Of a stretch of 64,000 bases of DNA, positions 17,103 to 24,816 are shown one piece after another. Made by a program: the position numbers and the translations under genes. Numbering within the stretch: the first letter of the stretch is position 1; every line of letters begins with the position of its first letter. The notes below the pieces were generated by a model. The model searched no databases and had not been told where the DNA came from. It saw only the letters and a program-made list of their open reading frames with translations. This DNA is from Anaerolineales bacterium (GTDB lineage Bacteria; Chloroflexota; Anaerolineae; Anaerolineales; Villigracilaceae): positions 41,115 to 105,114 of the forward strand of contig JAUXUL010000025.1 in assembly GCA_030680795.1 (NCBI GenBank), written 5' to 3'.

Positions 17103-18380
17103 TTAGACCAACATCACTTCCACCATCTCGCCCGCGCTTAACCCTGTTGCGTCTGGGTGAATGCGTAGGAGTCCATCGGCGGAGGCGAGGGTGAAGATCA
17201 AATTGCTTTTTCCAAAGATCGGCTCGGCGGAAAAGCCCTCACCCTGCCCTCTCCCGAAGGGAGAGGGTAATAGTCGCACTGGCCACCAGTCTTCGCGGCC
17301 TGCTTGAGATGGGAGGTTGACGGTCAATTTCGCTTGAATAGTTGCTTTTGGTTTTGGCAACGCTCCCAAACATTTTTCGATGACTGGCACGATAAATAAA
17401 TATCCATTAACCAATGCGCTGACGGGGTTGCCGGGCAAGCCGATCACAGCTTTGCCGTTGCACACGCCCAGGATGGTTGGCTTGCCGGGGCGCGTGTTAA
17501 TTCCATGCACAAGCACGCCGGGTTCGCCCAATGTGCGGATGACATCGGCGGTCATATCTCTTGTGGATGCGGATGAGCCGGCGGTGATGATGACCAAATC
17601 ACATTCGGATAGCGCCTTCGCCGCCGCTTCTTTCAAGACCTCAAACTGGTCACTAAAAATCCCATAGCGGACTGCTGCGCCTCCGCTTTTTTCGACAAGC
17701 GCGCCGAGGGTATACGAGTTGATATCGCGGACTTGTCCAGGCCGCGGAGCTTGGCCTGGCTCAATGACTTCGTCGCCAGTTGAGATCAACCCTACGCGCG
17801 GCTTTTTTGCGACATTGATGGACTTGAATCCCAGTGCCATTAATCCGCCAATTTCTGCGGGGCGGATTAGTGTGCCTTTGGGAATGACCAATTGTCCTTG
17901 TGCAACATCTTCGCCAATGCGGATCACGTTCTCGCCATCGGCAACGGATTTGAAGATTTCAATTTCGGTTTGGGTAGGGGCGGAGCGACGCTCCGCCCCT
18001 ACGATATGTTGTGTGTATTCGATCATCACAGCCGCATCCGCGCCCTTGGGTAGCATTCCGCCTGTGTGGATCAATGCGCATTGACCAACGCCAATTTCAA
18101 ATGACGGCGTATCGCCCATCGGCACCTCACCGATGAGATCAAGATACGCGGGAAGCGAGTCGCTTGCGCCGAAAGTATCCTTTGCTCGGACAGCGTAACC
18201 GTCTACGGTAGTACGTTGGAAATCAGGCAAGGGGTGCGGCGCGAATGTATCCGATGCGGTGAAACGGCCCAAGGCCTGGACAACGTCTATTGATTCAGGA
18301 TCAATTTTCGGCGCGGCAAGATGCGAGAGCAATTTGTCGCGCGCTTGATCGGGAGGGAGGAGAGTTAAAAATTCGGGCAT
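17103..18380 (-). CDS. moeA: Molybdopterin molybdenumtransferase MoeA
   Basis: This 425-residue enzyme inserts molybdate into adenylated molybdopterin. Family segments visible are TTVDGYAVRA near residue 57, GDEVIEPGQ, ITAGSSASTRDMT near 250 and IGLPGNPVSALV near 315. It would serve the formate dehydrogenase and the molybdenum hydroxylase in this window. Two different palindromic repeats are translated in frame: a 27-nt one encoding VGAERRSAP and another encoding PSPFGRGQGEG, both in regions where MoeA proteins tolerate loops. Confidence 0.94.
   Translation of the reverse strand: MPEFLTLLPPDQARDKLLSHLAAPKIDPESIDVVQALGRFTASDTFAPHPLPDFQRTTVDGYAVRAKDTFGASDSLPAYLDLIGEVPMGDTPSFEIGVGQCALIHTGGMLPKGADAAVMIEYTQHIVGAERRSAPTQTEIEIFKSVADGENVIRIGEDVAQGQLVIPKGTLIRPAEIGGLMALGFKSINVAKKPRVGLISTGDEVIEPGQAPRPGQVRDINSYTLGALVEKSGGAAVRYGIFSDQFEVLKEAAAKALSECDLVIITAGSSASTRDMTADVIRTLGEPGVLVHGINTRPGKPTILGVCNGKAVIGLPGNPVSALVNGYLFIVPVIEKCLGALPKPKATIQAKLTVNLPSQAGREDWWPVRLLPSPFGRGQGEGFSAEPIFGKSNLIFTLASADGLLRIHPDATGLSAGEMVEVMLV
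17246..17267. repeat. CCCTCTCCC...GGGAGAGGG palindrome in moeA
   Basis: An inverted repeat (CCCTCTCCC / GGGAGAGGG around GAA-type loop) lies in frame near the 3' end of moeA. The same family occurs in the cofD-like gene (34494) and at the tail of the integron integrase (61594). Confidence 0.75.
17975..18001. repeat. Perfect 27-nt GC-rich palindrome in moeA
   Basis: TAGGGGCGGAGCG and its complement flank a single central base. The 27 bases equal nine codons and are translated as VGAERRSAP without breaking the gene. Confidence 0.85.
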
Positions 18381-18413
18381 GGGTCAATTCCGTAATTCGT
18401 AATTGGTGATTGG

Positions 18414-19385
18414 TTAGCGGAGCCAGAAGGTGAGAGTCAAAAAGTAGGTGGTTAATCCAAAGACAGCGAGGGCGGTGACGGTTAGGAGAGTCCAGTTTGG
18501 TTTGCCACCGAGGGAGATATGATGAAGAAAGATAATTTGCAAAACAGCAAAAGGCAGGGTGAGGAAGGCGGGCCAGATAAGATTAAATGAAAAGCCAAGC
18601 AGTGGCGCGAGGGCAAACATCGAATAGGCAAAAGAGACGAGACTGTGATGAAATGGCACGGCGCGTTCCCAGGTCAGGCTGCGCAGGAGGGTGGCACGTT
18701 GATATTTTTGGTCAGCGGTGAATGTTGTGAAGTTGAGTATTAGGAAATATGCAAGAGCCAGAGCCGTGAGGGGAAAAACAAGGATAGTGAGCAAGCGATG
18801 ATTTTCACCAGCTTGAAGTAAAAACGCGATGGATGGAATCAGATAGGCGATGTGTGCGGCAAGTGCTAATTCGCCGAAGCCGCGATTGGCCAGGCGAATG
18901 GGAGGCATGGCATAAGCGAGGACGAGGATGATGGATAAAAGAAGAAAGAGGAAAGCGCCGCCCTGAGGCTCTCGAAGGGAAGGGAGAACGAGGGCTTGAT
19001 TGATATAAAGAAGATAGATGATGAAAACTGTGACGGTCAGCGCGGCGACTGAAATATAAAGCATGCTGTTGCGGAGAGTCTCTTTTTGCTGGGGAGTCTC
19101 ACCTTCCACCAGCGGTTCGTTGTGCGGACGAAAGACTTCAGCAAGCAAAGCCATGCACAATTGCGCGAGGAGCACACCCGCAAGTCCAAGCGCAAAAGCG
19201 ACAGGTTGAAACGGCTTACCCAGATAGGCAGGGATACTCGCGCCGAGAGTGTAAGTCAGAGCGGCGAGCAGCAGGTGGAGAGGACGGGAGAGTTTGAGCA
19301 ATTTACGATTTCCGATTTTGAAAGAATAATAGAAGAAATGTGAATGGCGATGGAAATGGAGCAAAAAGCATCCGAGGTTTTGCAA
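18414..19385 (-). CDS. UbiA-like polytopic membrane protein lacking the Asp-rich motifs
   Basis: The product has about eight hydrophobic segments and fits the UbiA prenyltransferase superfamily by pattern: SRPLHLLLAALTYTLG at the start, YAMPPIRLANRGFGELALA in the middle, and QKYQRATLLRSLTWERAV where MenA-type enzymes have the second Asp-rich loop. Neither catalytic motif (NDxxD and DxxxD) is present, so ordinary prenyl transfer is doubtful. The TTG at 19385 lies inside a terminator stem. A TTG at 19301, just before LKLSRPLH, is a more likely start. A diverged fragment of the same 5' end is repeated at 20150-20234. Confidence 0.7.
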   Translation of the reverse strand: MQNLGCFLLHFHRHSHFFYYSFKIGNRKLLKLSRPLHLLLAALTYTLGASIPAYLGKPFQPVAFALGLAGVLLAQLCMALLAEVFRPHNEPLVEGETPQQKETLRNSMLYISVAALTVTVFIIYLLYINQALVLPSLREPQGGAFLFLLLSIILVLAYAMPPIRLANRGFGELALAAHIAYLIPSIAFLLQAGENHRLLTILVFPLTALALAYFLILNFTTFTADQKYQRATLLRSLTWERAVPFHHSLVSFAYSMFALAPLLGFSFNLIWPAFLTLPFAVLQIIFLHHISLGGKPNWTLLTVTALAVFGLTTYFLTLTFWLR

Positions 19386-19405
19386 GGTCTCGGATGCTTT
19401 TTGCG
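19361..19405. terminator. Bidirectional-looking terminator hairpin
   Basis: GCAAAAAGCATCCGAG pairs perfectly with CTCGGATGCTTTTTGC around 12 bases. Runs of T or A at the stem ends suit termination on either strand. It follows the DUF5615 gene stop on the minus strand. Confidence 0.8.
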
Positions 19406-19411
19406 ATGGTT

Positions 19412-19800
19412 TTACCCGCTTTCACGAATTCGTATCCGATTTCTTTCCACGGTTACGATCGCGCCATCCGAAAGCGCCTCGCCATATCGTTTCAACGCTT
19501 CAAGGCAAAATGCGCCTTGTTCTTTGGCAGGCAAATTTACGAGTCGCATGATGCCTGAATGTGGCAAGTCAAACACAATTGCCAACTCGCCAAAATCTTT
19601 ATCAAGGGTGACCAAAACCCTGCCTTCGCGTTCTGCATAGTTAAGGATTTCTTCATCGCCTGGGTCTTTTTCCCAATCCCCAGTCCATATCACGTCATGA
19701 CCCGCACAGATACAAGGTCATTCTTCGCACCGCCCCACACCTGCCCTGGCGGGCGGTGCCAGGGAACGCATGTGTCCAGCAATACTTTCGTATTGCGCCG
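19412..19800 (-). pseudogene. DUF5615 PIN-like toxin gene, N-terminus out of frame
   Basis: The 93-residue open frame (19412-19693) holds the core of a DUF5615 PIN-like nuclease: GDEEILNYAEREGRVLVTLDKDFGEL. The expected N-terminal strand KVLLDTCVPWH is encoded just upstream but in another frame, ending near 19765. Between them is a GC-rich inverted repeat (GCACCGCCC ... GGGCGGTGC) that makes this stretch about 30 bases longer than the family norm. The would-be start reads ATACGAAAG rather than ATG. The simplest reading is a toxin inactivated by a small insertion plus start loss. It lies next to its usual DUF433 partner. Confidence 0.6.
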
Positions 19801-20039
19801 GCAACGATGAATTCAATCCGTTCATGGCTGACCAGGCGATTGGCATAAATAAGGCAGGCTTGAATATCCTCCGCTTCAAGCCAGGAGTATCCCTGCAAAA
19901 TGACATCCGCAGAATCGCCTGCGGCAAGCATTCCCAAAATATGTTCAACGGCAAGCCGCCTTCCGCGAATAATTGGCTTACCGCCAAAAATTGAAGGGTT
20001 GACGACAATTCGAGAGAGAAGTTTATCTTCGTTTGTCAT
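19695..20039 (-). CDS. DUF433 family antitoxin-like protein
   Basis: Residues 1-75 are a clear DUF433 domain (RIVVNPSIFGGKPIIRG near residue 10, then an HTH-like VEHILGMLAAGDS). These proteins accompany DUF5615 PIN-like toxins. The frame continues for 35 more residues through the toxin gene's N-terminal region and its inserted repeat, so the tail is probably not native. The gene precedes the damaged toxin gene on the same strand. Confidence 0.75.
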   Translation of the reverse strand: MTNEDKLLSRIVVNPSIFGGKPIIRGRRLAVEHILGMLAAGDSADVILQGYSWLEAEDIQACLIYANRLVSHERIEFIVAGAIRKYCWTHAFPGTARQGRCGAVRRMTLYLCGS

Positions 20040-20149
20040 GGTTATTTCTCCAAATGTTCAAAGCGATTACAAAATATTATAGCGCAATTTGAGGATGCTA
20101 TATATTACTTATGTTCACCGGGGCCCACACAAAGGTTGCCATAAAAAAT

Positions 20150-20234
20150 GCCCGCACCGAGGGTGTAAGTCAGCGCGGCGAGCAGCAGGTGGAGGGGGCG
20201 GGAAAGTTTAAGCAATTTATGATTTCCGATTTTG
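20150..20234 (-). pseudogene. Diverged fragment of the UbiA-like gene 5' end
   Basis: About 85 bases match 19232-19320 with roughly ten differences, and they encode KIGNHKLLKLSRPLHLLLAALT-like sequence before falling out of similarity and stopping. It lies upstream of the DUF433/DUF5615 pair, so the pair is bracketed by two copies of the same gene end. The rest of the 20040-20403 gap shows no gene. Confidence 0.75.
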
Positions 20235-20403
20235 GATTTACAATCAATGTTTGAAGAAAGAAGGGAGATGTATTAATTTCCTGATAACTCTGCTATTCGA
20301 GTAGCCTGAGCGTTCTTCGCGAAGATTGTACTGAGATCATCAAGGTTATTTTTTAGAGATTTATCCGATTTTATTTTCGAACTACATAAATCGCAGAGGA
20401 AAG

Positions 20404-21339
20404 TCAAGGATAATTAATTTGATTCTCCAATTTACCCGCGCGAGAATTTGGGTTGTCAAAAACAAACTTAATCGCAGCACTGTAACCATTGGGGAAACGT
20501 TGAGTTGCAATAACTTTCAATAATTCTTCGTCAACCCCCGGTTTTTTTTGACTCATCCACAAAGGTATCCATGTCAAACTTCTAGCTACCACAGTTGACA
20601 TACTTGTATTCGTTACTGCAACAGATTGGATTCCATTATAAATAATAAGATCGCCTTCATCAATACTAGTCCCCATTCCAAGAGTCGATTCTTCACTAAA
20701 AAACGATATATTCTCCATTTTGTTTGCATAAACAAAAGCTACAATAAATTTATCTATTCCCTTTACTCCTTCTGGCGTCGGCCCGGCCCACATCGGATAA
20801 ATCACCATCTTTTCCAGTTCGTATCCAGCAACGGCTAAATCATTTACCTTTATAGTAATCTGGACAGCATCCCACAAACCACCATTTTGAGCATCTGCCC
20901 ACATCTGCATAAAAGTTTCAAAATCGACTTTTTCAGACGGTCCAGTACCATTTAAACCACCATTTTTTAACCAGACTTTGTAAAACACTCTTGCTGTAAA
21001 TTCAGTCAAAGCGTCTTCTGAATTCTTACCAGCAAAGTTATTCCATCCATTGTGAATTTGAATTTCTGTAATTGATGATGAGGATAATGATTTATCCGTA
21101 ACTAACTCTGTTGTAATTTTCACACCATACAGCTCACTCGTAATTGTTTCTGTGTAGACCGGATTTAGATCTCTTTTAGCCGGCACCGGTGTAGATGTAA
21201 GAGTAAGAGTTGGGGTTACAGTTGGGATTAAAGTTAGCGTCGAGGTTGGCAATGGCGTGAGTGTTACCGTTGAAACGCCTGATTGTATTGGCGCGCAAGC
21301 AGTCATAATACAAATCACAAGTACAAGAAGCTTTTTCAT
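20404..21339 (-). CDS. Hypothetical lipoprotein
   Basis: The 311-residue product has a lipoprotein signal (LVICIMTAC) and a Thr/Leu/Pro-rich spacer (VTLTPLPTSTLTL) like that of the hydrolase at 14643. The rest is a globular domain with no recognised motif. Its ATG overlaps the stop codon of the upstream aminotransferase gene (ATGA), so the two are translationally coupled. The function is unknown; it should sit on the outer face of the cytoplasmic membrane. Confidence 0.8.
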   Translation of the reverse strand: MKKLLVLVICIMTACAPIQSGVSTVTLTPLPTSTLTLIPTVTPTLTLTSTPVPAKRDLNPVYTETITSELYGVKITTELVTDKSLSSSSITEIQIHNGWNNFAGKNSEDALTEFTARVFYKVWLKNGGLNGTGPSEKVDFETFMQMWADAQNGGLWDAVQITIKVNDLAVAGYELEKMVIYPMWAGPTPEGVKGIDKFIVAFVYANKMENISFFSEESTLGMGTSIDEGDLIIYNGIQSVAVTNTSMSTVVARSLTWIPLWMSQKKPGVDEELLKVIATQRFPNGYSAAIKFVFDNPNSRAGKLENQINYP

Positions 21340-22445
21340 AAATCCTCCAGATATTCTTCCAATCTCTCCACAGCCTGTGGAAGATTCTTCCTTCCCAACC
21401 CCAATCGAAAATGATTTCTCGAATCATCATACATCGTTCCAGGTAAAAGCAACACTCCCGCCTTCCTGACAAGGCCATCACAGAAGTCTTCGATGTCACC
21501 TTTCAGTAGTTTTGGGAATCCCATTGAACCAGCCTGCGGACGCACCCAATGGAACAAGTCTGCGTGGCGGGAGAAGAGTTCGTCTATCACGTTCAGGTTA
21601 TGTTTGATAATGCCGAGATTGCAGTCAACCAACGCTTGGCGATTACGCATGGCGACTTCTGCAAGAAATTCACTTGGCGCAGAGTTGCAGATGGTGGTGT
21701 AGTCTTTGAGCGCGGCCATATTCTCGTAGACTTTTTTATTTTTCGTGGCAACCCAGCCAATGCGCAGGCCTGCAAGTCCGTATGTTTTGGATGTAACACC
21801 AAGCGAAACGGCATGTTCGCCATAGTCACACGCGGCGGGCAGGCGCGCCGCAGGGTCGTATTCAGATTCGCGGTAGACCTCATCGGAGAAGAGCAGCAGT
21901 TTATTCTCTTGCGCAAATTTATTCAGTTCGTCAAAATCCGCGCGGGACATGAGGTGACCTGTCGGGTTGTGCGGCGTGTTGATGATGATTGCTTTCGTGG
22001 TTGTGCGCATGAGATGACGAAGTTCGTTCAGATCGAGCGCCCAGTCATTCTCTTCGCGCGCCAGCCACGGGCTGACCTGACAGCCGATCCCTTTTGCGAC
22101 TTCGCTCAGGGATTGATAGCTCGGTGCATGCACGATGACATGGTCATTTTCTTTCAAGATGGCATGCATGAAAAGATAGATCGCCTCGCCTGCGCCCGTA
22201 TGAACAAGGATATTCTCAGGCTGAATGGTAGTGTAAAGATTGCAGATCTCTTTTCGCAAAGCAGGACTTCCCTGTGATTCGGTGTAACCGAGCCAGACGT
22301 TTTGGAGTTTCTCCGCCGCGCCTTCTTCAAACGCGAGCAAATCCGCAATGGACATGGCTTCACAATCCGAAGAGCAAAGCAGGAATTCGGCGTTGAATTC
22401 ATATTTGGCAAAGTAGCGTTCGAGTTTGAAGGGAGGAAGATTCAT
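21336..22445 (-). CDS. PLP-dependent aminotransferase, class I/II
   Basis: This 369-residue fold-type I aminotransferase shows NTPHNPTGHLMS, the aspartate and tyrosine of FSDEVYRE, and the PLP-lysine motif SLGVTSKTYGLAGLRIGW. The ATG at 22445 is preferred to the TTG at 22484, because the extra 13 residues are encoded by a dispersed CTTTGTG-type repeat. The amino donor and substrate are unknown. It ends in an ATGA overlap with the lipoprotein gene. Confidence 0.9.
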   Translation of the reverse strand: MNLPPFKLERYFAKYEFNAEFLLCSSDCEAMSIADLLAFEEGAAEKLQNVWLGYTESQGSPALRKEICNLYTTIQPENILVHTGAGEAIYLFMHAILKENDHVIVHAPSYQSLSEVAKGIGCQVSPWLAREENDWALDLNELRHLMRTTTKAIIINTPHNPTGHLMSRADFDELNKFAQENKLLLFSDEVYRESEYDPAARLPAACDYGEHAVSLGVTSKTYGLAGLRIGWVATKNKKVYENMAALKDYTTICNSAPSEFLAEVAMRNRQALVDCNLGIIKHNLNVIDELFSRHADLFHWVRPQAGSMGFPKLLKGDIEDFCDGLVRKAGVLLLPGTMYDDSRNHFRLGLGRKNLPQAVERLEEYLEDL

Positions 22446-22463
22446 GGAATACCTATTAAACAC

Positions 22464-22552
22464 GAAGGACACAAAGACCACCAAGGTTTGTTGATTTGCT
22501 CAACAAGAGAACTCTTTTTGGATTTTCCTTTGTGTACGTCGCGTCCTTTATG
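22464..22552. repeat. CTTTGTG-type dispersed repeat
   Basis: Words such as ctttgtg, tccttcgtg and cctttgtgta recur here with roughly 9-nt spacing. The same style of tract is seen at 35462-35520 and 55845-55975. No gene is seen in this spacer. Confidence 0.55.
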
Positions 22553-22553
22553 T

Positions 22554-23027
22554 TTAATTCTTTAAAGCCTTTTTCAAATCACGGTAATGGATCTGGTTGT
22601 GCAGATACAGCATCTTCACCATTTCACGAATGGTGGTCACTTCAAGATATGGATGGCGGCCTTTGATCTCAAGGTCTTCCTCGTTCAGACCGGCGACCCA
22701 CGTCACAGAATTGGCGCGCACTTCCTTGTATTGCTCAAGCAATTCGGCTGGCGTGAGATCTTTCGTCTTTTCCTGCTGTGATTCGTTGTAACGGTCAATT
22801 GAAAAATCTTCCTTCGCGCCTTTACCACCCAACCGAATGGATTCAAATAATTTTACAAGTCCACGCTCGGAGGTAACGAAATGTGAAAGCACATTGCGAA
22901 TGCTCCAGATTGTGCCTTCGGTGTAGACTTCGGCTTTCCATTGCTCTTCTGTCAGGTTGGAAAATATTCCAACAAATTTTTCACCTTCAGATTTTAGTTT
23001 TTCGGCAAGTTCGGTTGTGACGGACAT
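22554..23027 (-). CDS. DinB-like four-helix protein
   Basis: The 157-residue protein fits the DinB/YfiT metal-binding four-helix superfamily. Histidines at the expected spacing are in VLSHFVTSERG near residue 49 and LYLHNQIHYRDLKKAL near the C terminus. Members often bind a divalent metal and some are thiol-dependent transferases. No partner gene suggests a specific role. Confidence 0.85.
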   Translation of the reverse strand: MSVTTELAEKLKSEGEKFVGIFSNLTEEQWKAEVYTEGTIWSIRNVLSHFVTSERGLVKLFESIRLGGKGAKEDFSIDRYNESQQEKTKDLTPAELLEQYKEVRANSVTWVAGLNEEDLEIKGRHPYLEVTTIREMVKMLYLHNQIHYRDLKKALKN

Positions 23028-23061
23028 GGGTGACTCCTATAAAATGTTGGTGTCGATAAAC

Positions 23062-23113
23062 AGGTGGTTTCGATACACCCTCGAAAACCACTCGGGCTAC
23101 TCAAGCACCGGCT
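23062..23113. repeat. GGTGGTTTCGATAC-type palindromic repeat
   Basis: ggtggtttcgata and later ccactcgggctactc form an imperfect inverted repeat in the gap between dinB-like and glycosyltransferase genes. Same family as 12319, 23764 and 59903. Confidence 0.6.
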
Positions 23114-23123
23114 AAATATCAAA

Positions 23124-24800
23124 CTAGGGTTCAGGAAAATTTACGTAATTTATCGAGCGTTTTCCCGTTGTCGGATAATAATAATTCCTCATCTCAGAAA
23201 TTTTCTCGATCAATCTTTCGCTGTCTTCAAAATCCGTCCGCACGTAATAGGAATGCGTGTCATACGGGCTGTCGCCAAAGACCGCCGCAAGTACATATCC
23301 ATGCGCTTCGGCATAATCCTTCATAGTGATCGTCATGCTAAACCAGCGCTGCGCGAGGTTGGCTTCGGTCAACTTTGGCGGGACAAGCGGCGAGTAATAA
23401 TCATGGAACATTATGATCTGTGGTTTGTATTGATCAAGATATTCCGCAGTCAAACCACCGTTGTGCGCGATCCATTGATCATTTAAGCCCCAGGTGTCAA
23501 TCGCATCCCAGCCCGAATAATATGGAAGCAAGCCTGCCTCGGTCGTCGCGATCAGATAGCCTTTGCCGCGATACTCCGCCAACATCTTCGCCATCTCCAA
23601 GCGACCATCGCGTTCGTAAGGACGGTCACAGGCTTGCTGGAAGGAAGTGAGAAAACAATTCTGGAACCACGAATAATAAACGAGACTGGCCGACAAACCG
23701 ATCAACGCGACGAAGTACACGCTTCTTTGCCGCCCTGATAGTTGGTTCAGCCACGAAAAAGTTTTGTCTCGATACGGACTGGAAGAATCACTCAGCCCTA
23801 CTCGACCACCACCATGCAAAAGCTGAATCCATGACATGAGCGCAATTGGCACGATTGCGTATTGAAAGCGCGCGCCGTAATTCATCTCATCCGAGATCAA
23901 CACGAATGCGGATGCAAAGCCCAGAATGGGAATCAGATATGCCAGCGCCTGCCTGGTCATCTCACGCGAGCGGAAAGCGACGATGAACGCAAATGCCATC
24001 GGCAGACTCAATCGTAATGTGTTCAGCAGGGATTGATTAAACGAGTCCCAGTGCAGGCCGCTATCCCCTTTTTTATAATATGGATTCGGCAATGGATAAC
24101 CGAAGTAATCCCATCTCCATAAAAAGTACGCGCCGCCTAACAATAGAAAGACCGCGCTAAATATCGTAATTATCGAAATGGAATTCTTTAGTCCGCGCAT
24201 AACGACGATGGAGAATAACATTAACGAAGCGAGGATGACGCCTTCTGGGCGAATGAGCCCAGTGACGAGTCCGCTCAGGGCGAAGGCGAGAATCAGCCAA
24301 AAGCGTGGATTCTCTTTTTTAATCAGAAGCAGGCCCAAGGTCCAGGTGGATGCGGCGGCGAGGGCAAAGAAAGGCGTCCCGAAGTAAGCGGACACATAAG
24401 AGAGTCCAGTGCCTACGGCGAGGTAAAGTCCGCTTAAGAATGAAAGGGGAATGTTTGCGTTAGTGATGCGGCGATTCGTCCAATAAACAACCAGCACGGT
24501 AAGGAGGTGAGAAGCAAAACCGACGCCGCGAACGGATTGCCCAACCGTAAGTCCAAGTTTGATGAACCCGGCGGAAGTGACCATAAAAAGGAAATCGGTT
24601 GCGCCATCCACAGGCTGGCCGCCGATGTTCCAAACAATGCCGTAGCCACCAGCGAGGTGCTGGGCATAACGCATGAGCATGGCCGCATCTTCGAAGGGTG
24701 GGATGGAAAAATTAACATATCTGGCCGCGTAGTAAAGCGTGGAGGCAGTGAGGAGGATGCTGAGCAGGATATCGAGGAGGAGAGTTTTTTTGGAAGTCAT
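23124..24800 (-). CDS. GT-C fold membrane glycosyltransferase (ArnT/arabinofuranosyltransferase-like)
   Basis: The 558-residue polytopic protein begins with a membrane segment, then an acidic loop PPFEDAAMLMRYAQHLA and GYGIVWN, typical of GT-C enzymes that use lipid-linked sugars. About ten further hydrophobic stretches follow, and the C-terminal 170 residues form an extracytoplasmic domain. It probably glycosylates a cell-surface molecule. A dispersed repeat is translated in frame near residues 330-347 (GGRVGLSDSSSPYRDK). Family by pattern only; substrate unknown. Confidence 0.78.
   Translation of the reverse strand: MTSKKTLLLDILLSILLTASTLYYAARYVNFSIPPFEDAAMLMRYAQHLAGGYGIVWNIGGQPVDGATDFLFMVTSAGFIKLGLTVGQSVRGVGFASHLLTVLVVYWTNRRITNANIPLSFLSGLYLAVGTGLSYVSAYFGTPFFALAAASTWTLGLLLIKKENPRFWLILAFALSGLVTGLIRPEGVILASLMLFSIVVMRGLKNSISIITIFSAVFLLLGGAYFLWRWDYFGYPLPNPYYKKGDSGLHWDSFNQSLLNTLRLSLPMAFAFIVAFRSREMTRQALAYLIPILGFASAFVLISDEMNYGARFQYAIVPIALMSWIQLLHGGGRVGLSDSSSPYRDKTFSWLNQLSGRQRSVYFVALIGLSASLVYYSWFQNCFLTSFQQACDRPYERDGRLEMAKMLAEYRGKGYLIATTEAGLLPYYSGWDAIDTWGLNDQWIAHNGGLTAEYLDQYKPQIIMFHDYYSPLVPPKLTEANLAQRWFSMTITMKDYAEAHGYVLAAVFGDSPYDTHSYYVRTDFEDSERLIEKISEMRNYYYPTTGKRSINYVNFPEP
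23764..23813. repeat. GGTGGTCGAG-type repeat inside the glycosyltransferase gene
   Basis: ttgtctcgatacgg at one end and ctactcgaccacc at the other match the family seen intergenically at 12319, 23062 and 59903. Here it is translated without breaking the frame. Confidence 0.65.
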
Positions 24801-24816
24801 GAAGAATACAGAGGTT

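Noticed and set aside
21549-22277. 242-residue plus-strand ORF
   Set aside because: It is antisense to the conserved aminotransferase gene and shows no motif.
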